A stretch of 64,000 nucleotides of DNA from positions 1,736,001 through 1,800,000 of the forward strand of contig NZ_CP134890.1 of the NCBI RefSeq assembly GCF_032098525.1, given 5' to 3'. The notes beneath the pieces are model-generated. The model was given only the letters and a program-made list of their open reading frames with translations. It was not told where the DNA came from and did no database searches. A program made the translations under genes and the position numbers. This document shows, in pieces, positions 30,174 to 36,990 of this stretch. Source of the stretch: Flavobacterium sp. PMTSA4. GTDB taxonomy: Bacteria > Bacteroidota > Bacteroidia > Flavobacteriales > Flavobacteriaceae. Each line of letters starts with the position of its first letter. Position 1 is the stretch's first letter.

Positions 30174-30195
30174 AATCCCGAAGAAATTCGGGATT
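30174..30195 (+). terminator. hairpin at the end of the late operon
   Basis: Perfect 9-bp stem AATCCCGAA/TTCGGGATT with a GAAA loop; only a weak T tract follows. Confidence 0.55.
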
Positions 30196-30208
30196 AAAAT
30201 TTATTACT

Positions 30209-31039
30209 ATGATTCCATTATTATTAATCGGAACAGCTATTGCAATTGCAGCAGCTTCATCAGAAAAAGAAAAAAACAAGTTAGGCGCAGTAAAAAACCT
30301 TATCAATAGATACAGTTCAAGAGGTTCTAAAATTGATGTCAATAATTTAAAACCGCAAGCAAGTATAATGGCAATTAATAAAATAATTGACGGTAAAGTT
30401 GAAGATTATACTTTAGACAAAGCTAGAACAGGATCAATTTATTTAAAATTTTATGTCCCAAAAACAGAAATAGATTTCAGTGTTAGAGTTTCTGATCATT
30501 CAAAAATTGATGGTGTAGATGATGATACTATTTATGATTATGGTAATGAAATTGATATTAATATTTTTTCTAAAGAAAGGAAAGACGAAGCAATAATTTT
30601 TTTAAAAAATTACTTTTCAAAAATTGAAAAACTATCTGTAAATAAAAATGTTTTTATAAATAAAGTTGAAAAGAAAGTTATAAAATCAAAACACCCAGAA
30701 ATTGTAATCAAACTATTCAAAAAATTAAAAATCAATTATTCTAAAACTGATAAGCAAATTCAGCAACAGATATTAGAAAAAATAATTGAACTAAAACCAA
30801 CAGCAGTATTAACCAAAAAAGAGTATCAAAAATCAAGAGGTTTGTTTAGATATGTTGGAGAAAGTAAAATTAAAGGTGTTGTAACGCATATTTCTTCAAC
30901 TGGCGGAATGATATCCATAAAAGGAGAAACAGGAAAAGATTTTACTTTTGATGATAAAAAAATAATAGCTTTAAAAAATATAGCAACAAACAATACAAGT
31001 CAATGGGAACATTTTGCAAATGATTATTTTAAAAAATAA
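30209..31039 (+). CDS. accessory membrane-anchored protein, unknown function
   Basis: 276 aa. Residues 2-17 form a membrane segment. A beta-rich domain follows (SIYLKFYVPKTEIDFSVRVSDHSKI), then helices and a C-terminal small beta domain (GVVTHISSTGGMISIKGE). It is AT-rich, has no AACG words and lies after the late-operon hairpin, so it is probably an accessory gene. No family recognised. Confidence 0.58.
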   Translation: MIPLLLIGTAIAIAAASSEKEKNKLGAVKNLINRYSSRGSKIDVNNLKPQASIMAINKIIDGKVEDYTLDKARTGSIYLKFYVPKTEIDFSVRVSDHSKIDGVDDDTIYDYGNEIDINIFSKERKDEAIIFLKNYFSKIEKLSVNKNVFINKVEKKVIKSKHPEIVIKLFKKLKINYSKTDKQIQQQILEKIIELKPTAVLTKKEYQKSRGLFRYVGESKIKGVVTHISSTGGMISIKGETGKDFTFDDKKIIALKNIATNNTSQWEHFANDYFKK

Positions 31040-31041
31040 TC

Positions 31042-31049
31042 TACATTTG
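31042..31049 (+). promoter_or_regulatory. -7 promoter element (TACATTTG) of the 113-aa gene
   Basis: Exact TAnnTTTG match ending 4 bp before the ATG at 31054, so the mRNA would be leaderless or nearly so. Confidence 0.5.
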
Positions 31050-31053
31050 CTTT

Positions 31054-31395
31054 ATGGAAAAATTTGATTTTAAAAGACCAGAATTTCTTTTTTGTGAAAT
31101 TCCAATTAAAAACGGAACACAAAATGATGACAGAATTTGGATATATTCGCTTGAAAGTTTATCATTAATAGAATTTATTCTTGTTGATGATTTTGTTGAT
31201 TTTCAATTTACAGGAAAACAAGAACGTTTTGAGTATGAAGATAACGAAGGTTATATCGAAAACTGGTTTGGCGTTTATGTTCAAAATAATTGTGAAGCAA
31301 CCAACAATAATCCTGATGAAATTTTAAAAAAAGCATGGAAATTTTTAGAAGATTATTTACGTTGGGAAGATACCAACATCGAAGAAAATAGTTGA
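31054..31395 (+). CDS. accessory acidic protein, unknown function
   Basis: 113 aa, acidic, with many aromatic residues (WFGVYVQNN; DYLRWEDTN). No family recognised. It has its own TAnnTTTG element directly before the start and a bidirectional terminator after it, so it can be expressed from the lysogen independently of the late operon: a moron-type gene by layout. Confidence 0.6.
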   Translation: MEKFDFKRPEFLFCEIPIKNGTQNDDRIWIYSLESLSLIEFILVDDFVDFQFTGKQERFEYEDNEGYIENWFGVYVQNNCEATNNNPDEILKKAWKFLEDYLRWEDTNIEENS

Positions 31396-31426
31396 AAAAT
31401 ATAACCGTTGTCAAATTTTAGATTCC

Positions 31427-31460
31427 AAAAAACCTCGAGCAGATCTACTCGAGGTTTTTT
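31427..31460. terminator. bidirectional terminator
   Basis: AAAAAACCTCGAG / CTCGAGGTTTTTT stem with an 8-nt loop between two convergent genes (113-aa gene and integrase). Confidence 0.9.
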
Positions 31461-31461
31461 A

Positions 31462-32742
31462 TTAAAAATCTAATGTATAAAATTCGCCGTAATCTTTTGG
31501 CAACAATGCACCAACATCACGCAAATACGTTTCAGTAGTTTTAGCGTTGGTATGACCAATAATAGGACTTAGTTTGCTTACGGCTTCCTGGTGCGTTGCA
31601 CCTTCTTTTATAAATGTATTGTAAACATCAAGCGCAGCAGTATGACGAAATGAATAAACGCCATATTCTGGACCAAGTGAAAGCGCAGCTTTGAGTTTTT
31701 TAAATCGGTTGCTAAAGTGATCTACTTTTGTTTTCTCGAGTGCTTCCCAAACTTCAAAGTTTCCAGTATTGGTAAAAATATGCGCTTTTTGTGGTAAGTT
31801 TTCAATGTTTATGCCTTTCAAAAAATCAATGATAGGATCAATCAAACGTTTGCCTTTTTTTCGATTGGTTTTTGTTTCTACATAAAGCGTTTTTTCGGCT
31901 AAATTAATGTTTTCTACCTTCAAGCGAATAATTTCCACAGGACGTAAAAACTCGTAAATTACAAACATGATAAAATGATATAATTGTACATCGTTTTGTA
32001 GAAGATAATCTTTGATCGTTTTAATTTGTTCGCCAGTAAAAGGTTTGTTTTTTATAGGATCATCTTTGCTAGTTTCATAGTCAACAATATTTTCAACTAT
32101 AATTTTGTCTTTTTTCAATTTACCAAAAATTGCCGACAAAGTACGTTTATAATTATCTTGAGAAGTTTTGCCTAAGTTCCTGCCTAACGGATCAATTAAA
32201 TGATTCATAAAAGCAATAATATGAACGTCTTTTAATTCCTTGATATTTTTATCTTCTAAGCCGTTTTCTTTTAACCATTGAGCAAATACTCCTACTCTAA
32301 CCTTGTAATCGTTTAAAGTGGCTGTTTTTAGTTCTCCTGCCTTGTTGGTTAACGCATATTCTAAAGCAGTTTTAACCGTGTAGTTTTCAAAATCAAATTT
32401 ATCATTTTTGGTTTTTAAACCTTCAGCAGTAAAAGGATTGAAACCATTGCTTAAAATCAACTCTTGTGCTTTGATCCATGCATTAGCAACCTTCAAACGG
32501 TCCTTAACGGTTTTAAATTTATTGATATTTAGTTTATCCATAAATTTAACCATTTTGTTAGTTAATGGATGCCTAAAGTAGTAATAAATGTACCAATACT
32601 TACCTGGAACAATTGCAGGTTTTCCGTCAACTTTTGAGCAGTAAAGCCGTACTTCTGAATACTGGTTTTCCACAACTGAAATTTTTAACTTTATAGGTAC
32701 ATTTGTAGGTACACTTTCAAAAACTATCTCTATGTATTTCAT
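31462..32742 (-). CDS. tyrosine recombinase (phage integrase)
   Basis: 426 aa. An SAM-like N-terminal core-binding domain (about 120-220) and a C-terminal catalytic domain. Catalytic residues visible: Arg in FLRPVEI, Arg366 in YSFRHTA (Tyr in place of the usual first His of box II, common in Bacteroidota integrases), His397 in IIGHTN and the nucleophile Tyr406 in TETYLRD. It lies 54 bp from the tRNA-Leu att core and carries out integration at the tRNA 3' end. Two copies of an 11-bp word (TTTATAGGTAC and one variant) lie in its first codons and may be arm sites. Confidence 0.94.
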   Translation of the reverse strand: MKYIEIVFESVPTNVPIKLKISVVENQYSEVRLYCSKVDGKPAIVPGKYWYIYYYFRHPLTNKMVKFMDKLNINKFKTVKDRLKVANAWIKAQELILSNGFNPFTAEGLKTKNDKFDFENYTVKTALEYALTNKAGELKTATLNDYKVRVGVFAQWLKENGLEDKNIKELKDVHIIAFMNHLIDPLGRNLGKTSQDNYKRTLSAIFGKLKKDKIIVENIVDYETSKDDPIKNKPFTGEQIKTIKDYLLQNDVQLYHFIMFVIYEFLRPVEIIRLKVENINLAEKTLYVETKTNRKKGKRLIDPIIDFLKGINIENLPQKAHIFTNTGNFEVWEALEKTKVDHFSNRFKKLKAALSLGPEYGVYSFRHTAALDVYNTFIKEGATHQEAVSKLSPIIGHTNAKTTETYLRDVGALLPKDYGEFYTLDF

Positions 32743-32763
32743 TTTTTAGAAACACCTAGAAAC

Positions 32764-32792
32764 GAAAAAACCCTTTAAAATAAAGGGTTTTT
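32764..32792. terminator. hairpin between integrase and tRNA-Leu
   Basis: AAAAACCCTTTA/TAAAGGGTTTTT with a 3-nt centre. It is supplied by the element and replaces the host terminator of tRNA-Leu, now left behind at 3242-3272. Confidence 0.75.
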
Positions 32793-32795
32793 GAA

Positions 32796-32851
32796 GTACT
32801 CAAGGCGGGACTTGAACCCGCACGGGCATTACTACCCACTGGATTTTAAGT
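32796..32851 (-). repeat. right att repeat within tRNA-Leu
   Basis: 56 bp identical to 3273-3328; covers the 3' half of the intact tRNA-Leu, from the anticodon loop to one base beyond the tRNA end. Confidence 0.95.
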
Positions 32852-32882
32852 CCAGCGTGTCTACCAATTCCACCACTCGAGC
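32797..32882 (-). tRNA. tRNA-Leu (anticodon UAA)
   Basis: 86 nt, leftward. Acceptor GCTCGAG pairs with CTTGAGT; anticodon loop CTTAAAA (anticodon TAA) in stem CTGGA/TCCAG; long variable arm; T loop TTCAAGT. CCA is not encoded. The 3' half is supplied by the integrated element and keeps the gene intact. Confidence 0.95.
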
Positions 32883-32898
32883 AATTTATAGGTAGTTG

Positions 32899-32971
32899 AG
32901 CGAAAAACGGGGCTCGAACCCGCGACCTCGACCTTGGCAAGGTCGCGCTCTACCAGCTGAGCTATTTTCGC
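32899..32971 (-). tRNA. tRNA-Gly (anticodon GCC)
   Basis: 73 nt, leftward. Acceptor GCGAAAA pairs with TTTTCGC; anticodon GCC in stem GACCT/AGGTC; T loop TTCGAGC. It lies 16 bp upstream of tRNA-Leu, so both are probably one transcript. Confidence 0.95.
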
Positions 32972-33113
32972 AATTAAATATTTAAAAGAACTGCATCACT
33001 TATCCTGTAATGCGGATGCAAATGTAAAACATAAATTCAATTATACAAACCTTTTTTTGAAAAAAACTTCACTATTTTTTAATCCTTTGATTTACAAAAC
33101 TAAATAAGTGACA

Positions 33114-35720
33114 CTATTTTTTTTGAAGCATTCTTTTTATTTCATTTAACTTCATTAACGCTTCAACAGGTGTCAAAGTATTAATATCTAAACTTAAAAT
33201 ATCTTCTCTAATTTCCTCCAAAAGAGGATCATCTAAATTGAAAATACTAAGTTGCATTTCATCTTTAGTTGTTTTTATTCCATTTAAAACATCACTTGAA
33301 TGGTCTTTTTCGAGTTTTTTTAATAATTTCTGTGCTTTTTGAATAACCATTTGAGGCATTCCAGCCATTTTTGCAACATGTATTCCAAAACTATGTGCAC
33401 TTCCACCTTTTACCAATTTACGGATAAACAAAACCGTATCCTTTAATTCTTTTACAGAAACATTATAATTTTGAATTCTTGGTAATAGTTCAGACATTTC
33501 ATTAAGTTCATGATAATGTGTAGCAAATAATGTTTTTGGTCTTGCTGGATTTTCATGTAAAAACTCGGCAATTGCCCAAGCAATTGAAATTCCATCATAA
33601 GTACTTGTTCCACGACCAATTTCATCTAACAAAACTAAACTTCTATCTGAAATATTATTCAAAATTGAAGCCGTTTCATTCATTTCTACCATAAAAGTAG
33701 ATTCACCCATCGAAATATTATCGCTTGCACCAACACGAGTAAATATTTTATCTACAATTCCCATTCTAAGTGATTCTGCCGGAACAAAACTTCCCATTTG
33801 AGCTAACAAAACAATTAATGCTGTTTGACGTAGAATTGCCGACTTACCAGACATATTTGGTCCCGTAATCATGATTATTTGTTGTGTTTCTCTATCTAGA
33901 AAAACATCGTTTGATATATATGGAACGCCAACTGGCAATTGTTTTTCAATAACTGGATGACGACCTTCTTTGATTTCTAATTCAAAAGAATCGTCTAAAA
34001 TTGGGCAAACATATTTATTATCAATAGCTAATTGAGCAAAGGAAGTTAAACAATCTAATTGTGCCACAAGACTTGCGTTCAATTGTACTTGCTTGATGTA
34101 ACTGGCAATCCAATTCACTAATTGCTCAAATAATTGACTTTCTATTTGATGAATTTTCTCTTCAGCACCAAGAATTTTTGATTCGTATTCTTTTAATTCC
34201 TCTGTGATATACCTTTCGGCATTAACTAAAGTTTGCTTTCTAATCCACTCCGAAGGAACTTTATCCTTATGCGTATTTCGAACTTCAATATAATATCCAA
34301 AAACATTATTAAACGAAATTTTTAATGAGGAAATTCCAGTTTTTTCAGATTCTCTAGCTTCAATTGCTTCTAAAAATTCTTTTCCTGAAAAAGCTATGTT
34401 TCTAAGTTCATCTAATTCTTGATTCACTCCAACAGCAATGGCATTTCCTTTATTAATAGAAACTGGAGCATCTTGATTTAAAGTGTTTTTTATTTTTTCT
34501 CTTAATAAATCGCAAGCATGAAGATTGTCTCCAATAATTCGGACTGCTTCTTGTTTGCTTTCTAAAGCCAAACTTTTGATTGGGATTATAGCATCGAGCG
34601 ATTCCTTTAAATAAATAACTTCTCTAGGTGAAATTTTTCCAGTGGCAACTTTTGAAATCAATCGTTCTAAATCTGAAATTTGCTTGATTTGATATTGAAT
34701 CTTTTGAAGCACTTCTTGATTTTCTTTTAAATAGCTAACTACTTCATGACGACTTCTAATTTTGTGAATATCTTTCAACGGCAAAGCCAACCAACGCTTC
34801 AACAATCGAGAACCCATTGGAGACAATGTTTTATCAATTACATCAAGCAAAGTAACCGCATTATGAGAATTACTTTGGTATAACTCTAAATTTCTTATCG
34901 TAAATCTATCCATCCAAACATAAGCGTCTTCAGCTATTCTTTGGATATTTGTTATGTGCTGTACTTTATTATGTTGCGTTTCTGATAAATAATATAAAAT
35001 TGAACCTGACGCAATAATTCCATCTGGTAATTCTTCAATACCAAAACCTTTTAATGAATTGGTTTGGAAATGATTGGTTAAAGTTTCAAAAGCGTAGTCT
35101 TGTTTATAAACCCAATCTTCTAAATAAAATGTGTTGTAATCTTCACCGAAAGTTTCTTTGAACTGATTTCTATTGTTTTTTTGAATTAAAATTTCACTTG
35201 GAACAAAATTTTGCAACAACTTATCGATGTACTCTTCATTTCCTTGCGCTACCAAAAATTCTCCCGTTGAAACATCCAAAAAAGAAATTCCAAGCAATTT
35301 TTTTCCAAAATAAATAGAAGCTAAAAAATTATTTGACTTAGAATGCAAAACCTCATCGTTCATTGCAACACCAGGAGTTACTAATTCAGTCACACCACGT
35401 TTTACAATCGTTTTAGTCATTTTTGGATCTTCTAATTGGTCACAAATTGCTACACGAAGTCCAGCTTTTACAAGTTTTGGCAAATACGTATTTAAAGAAT
35501 GGTGCGGAAACCCAGCTAAAGCCGTTTCTGTTTCAGAACCTGCGCCTCTTTTTGTCAAAACTATTCCAAGAATTTTTGAGGCACGAATAGCATCTTCACC
35601 AAAAGTTTCATAAAAATCGCCAACTCTAAACAACAAACAAGCATCGGGATACTTGCTTTTTATCTCGTTGTATTGTTTCATTAAAGGTGTTTCTTTGCTT
35701 TTGGATTCTTTAGCTGACAA
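33114..35720 (-). CDS. mutS: DNA mismatch repair ATPase MutS
   Basis: 868 aa, normal MutS1 length. The N-terminal mismatch-recognition domain has the Phe-x-Glu motif in FRVGDFYETFG. The lever/clamp region follows, and the C-terminal ABC-type ATPase has Walker A ITGPNMSGKS, Walker B LVLLDEIGRGTS and the His-switch ATHYHEL. It binds base mismatches and small loops as a dimer and recruits MutL. Divergent from the DUF1573 gene; monocistronic here. Confidence 0.98.
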   Translation of the reverse strand: MSAKESKSKETPLMKQYNEIKSKYPDACLLFRVGDFYETFGEDAIRASKILGIVLTKRGAGSETETALAGFPHHSLNTYLPKLVKAGLRVAICDQLEDPKMTKTIVKRGVTELVTPGVAMNDEVLHSKSNNFLASIYFGKKLLGISFLDVSTGEFLVAQGNEEYIDKLLQNFVPSEILIQKNNRNQFKETFGEDYNTFYLEDWVYKQDYAFETLTNHFQTNSLKGFGIEELPDGIIASGSILYYLSETQHNKVQHITNIQRIAEDAYVWMDRFTIRNLELYQSNSHNAVTLLDVIDKTLSPMGSRLLKRWLALPLKDIHKIRSRHEVVSYLKENQEVLQKIQYQIKQISDLERLISKVATGKISPREVIYLKESLDAIIPIKSLALESKQEAVRIIGDNLHACDLLREKIKNTLNQDAPVSINKGNAIAVGVNQELDELRNIAFSGKEFLEAIEARESEKTGISSLKISFNNVFGYYIEVRNTHKDKVPSEWIRKQTLVNAERYITEELKEYESKILGAEEKIHQIESQLFEQLVNWIASYIKQVQLNASLVAQLDCLTSFAQLAIDNKYVCPILDDSFELEIKEGRHPVIEKQLPVGVPYISNDVFLDRETQQIIMITGPNMSGKSAILRQTALIVLLAQMGSFVPAESLRMGIVDKIFTRVGASDNISMGESTFMVEMNETASILNNISDRSLVLLDEIGRGTSTYDGISIAWAIAEFLHENPARPKTLFATHYHELNEMSELLPRIQNYNVSVKELKDTVLFIRKLVKGGSAHSFGIHVAKMAGMPQMVIQKAQKLLKKLEKDHSSDVLNGIKTTKDEMQLSIFNLDDPLLEEIREDILSLDINTLTPVEALMKLNEIKRMLQKK

Positions 35721-35835
35721 GACTTATTGGTTTTAAAAGATTTTGACAGCGAATTTAATTATTTTAAATGTAACCTGATTTATAATATTAATTTAATCTT
35801 AAGTTTAAATTTTACAGGCGTAAAATGAAAATAAA

Positions 35836-35843
35836 TAGATTTG
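35836..35843 (+). promoter_or_regulatory. -7 promoter element (TAGATTTG) of the DUF1573 gene
   Basis: Exact TAnnTTTG match, 27 bp before the ATG. The leader then has ATCATTAAAAAACA, similar to the motif used in the element. Confidence 0.6.
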
Positions 35844-35870
35844 TATCGTAATCATTAAAAAACACTAAAA

Positions 35871-36329
35871 ATGAAAAAAATAATTTTACTTGCTGTCCTT
35901 TCAATTGCAGGATTAACTGCAACAAATGCACAAACTACAAAACAAACTGTTAAGAAAGCTGCAGCTAAAGTTGAAGCTCCAAAAGTTGATGGTCCAGGAA
36001 TGGTTTTTGAAAACGAAACTATTGATTACGGAACTATTACTAAAGGTGCTGATGGAAAAAGAGAATTTGTATTCGTAAACAATGGAACTAAACCTGTTAC
36101 AATTTCAAATGCTCAAGGTTCATGTGGATGTACTGTTCCTACTAAGCCAGACAGTGCAATCGCTCCAGGTGCAAAAGGTGTAATTGGTGTGAAATATGAC
36201 ACTAACAGAGTTGGTCCTTTTACAAAAACAGTTACTATCACTTCTGATGCTTCAGAAACTCCAAAAGTTTTAACTATAAAAGGTACTGTAGTTGAAGATA
36301 AACCAGCAGGTGAAACTATTAAGAGTTAA
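35871..36329 (+). CDS. DUF1573 family exported protein
   Basis: 152 aa with a signal peptide (residues 1-20, cleavage after TNAQ). The mature part is an Ig-like beta sandwich of the DUF1573/HYDIN type: VFENETIDYGTITKG, then SCGCTVPTKP with the typical CGC motif. Common in Bacteroidota; function unknown, probably periplasmic. Own promoter and terminator. Confidence 0.9.
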   Translation: MKKIILLAVLSIAGLTATNAQTTKQTVKKAAAKVEAPKVDGPGMVFENETIDYGTITKGADGKREFVFVNNGTKPVTISNAQGSCGCTVPTKPDSAIAPGAKGVIGVKYDTNRVGPFTKTVTITSDASETPKVLTIKGTVVEDKPAGETIKS

Positions 36330-36348
36330 TTATTAATATAGTTTTTCT

Positions 36349-36381
36349 AAAAAGCTTCCGTTTTTCGGGAGCTTTTTTTTT
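36349..36381 (+). terminator. terminator after the DUF1573 gene
   Basis: AAAAAGCTtCCG / CGGgAGCTTTTT hairpin with nine T. Confidence 0.88.
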
Positions 36382-36384
36382 GAA

Positions 36385-36392
36385 TATCTTTG
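36385..36392 (+). promoter_or_regulatory. -7 promoter element (TATCTTTG)
   Basis: Exact TAnnTTTG, 13 bp before the ATG of the RNA methyltransferase and directly after the terminator of the previous gene; a very short leader. Confidence 0.6.
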
Positions 36393-36405
36393 CCAAAATT
36401 AATTT

Positions 36406-36939
36406 ATGAGAAAGCTCGAAAACAAAGAACTTGACCGACTAACGGTTACCGATTTTAAAGAAGCTAAAAAAACACCAATCATTATTGTTTTAGATGATAT
36501 TAGAAGTCTTCATAATATTGGTTCGGTTTTTAGAACTTCGGATGCTTTTCTAGTAGAAAAAATATATTTATGTGGAATTACAGCTGTTCCGCCAAATAAA
36601 GAAATTCACAAAACTGCTCTTGGCGCAACCGAAACCGTTGCTTGGGAATATGAAAAAGATGTTTTATCTGTAATAGAAAAATTAAAAAAAGAAAAAATTT
36701 CCGTTTTCGCTATTGAACAAGTAGAAAATGCTATTTTCTTAAATGATTTTAAGATTGAAAAAGATAAAAAATATGCTTTAGTTTTTGGCAATGAAGTTTT
36801 TGGAGTCAATCAAAAAGCCATTGAACTGTGTGATGGAAGTATTGAAATCCCACAATTAGGGACAAAACATTCATTAAACATATCCGTTAGTACAGGAATT
36901 GTGATTTGGGATTTATTTCAAAAATTAAAAAAATGTTAA
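36406..36939 (+). CDS. SpoU/TrmH family RNA 2'-O-methyltransferase
   Basis: 177 aa, SPOUT knot fold. Motif 1 NIGSVFRTSDAF, motif 2 ALVFGNEVFGV and motif 3 IPQLGTKHSLNISVSTGI bind SAM in the trefoil knot. It methylates a ribose in tRNA or rRNA; the substrate is not readable. It lacks the N-terminal substrate-binding extension of rRNA enzymes, so tRNA is more likely. Confidence 0.92.
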   Translation: MRKLENKELDRLTVTDFKEAKKTPIIIVLDDIRSLHNIGSVFRTSDAFLVEKIYLCGITAVPPNKEIHKTALGATETVAWEYEKDVLSVIEKLKKEKISVFAIEQVENAIFLNDFKIEKDKKYALVFGNEVFGVNQKAIELCDGSIEIPQLGTKHSLNISVSTGIVIWDLFQKLKKC

Positions 36940-36990
36940 TTGACACTAAATATTAATATTCTTCTTTTTATTTATCAGTATTTTTATAAA

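Larger units (their letters stand above)
3273..32851. mobile_element. tRNA-Leu-integrated 29.5-kb phage-like element, probably a non-tailed temperate phage
   Basis: Bounded by a perfect 56-bp direct repeat of the 3' half of tRNA-Leu(UAA), with a tyrosine recombinase beside the intact tRNA. It holds about 50 genes in a phage-like plan: XRE repressor and divergent early promoter, early operon with a putative initiator, cassette insert, then a 17-kb late operon with peptidoglycan-active enzymes, a solenoid spike, a spanin-like lipoprotein and a polyvalent protein. I see no terminase, portal, tail sheath, tail tube, tape measure, relaxase or type IV secretion gene. Many late proteins have a single membrane segment with a Lys-rich flank, as in icosahedral phages with an internal membrane. 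The mobile nature is sure; the virus type is inferred. Confidence 0.93.

Noticed and set aside
3273..32851. integrative conjugative element
   Set aside because: ArdC and ParB-like domains occur in such elements, but no relaxase, coupling protein or Tra gene is present.
3273..32851. ordinary tailed prophage
   Set aside because: No terminase, portal, HK97-type capsid, tail tube or tape-measure protein is visible among the late genes.
36940..36990. upstream extension of the lectin adhesin
   Set aside because: The start would be a TTG directly after the previous stop and would place 17 residues before a good signal peptide.
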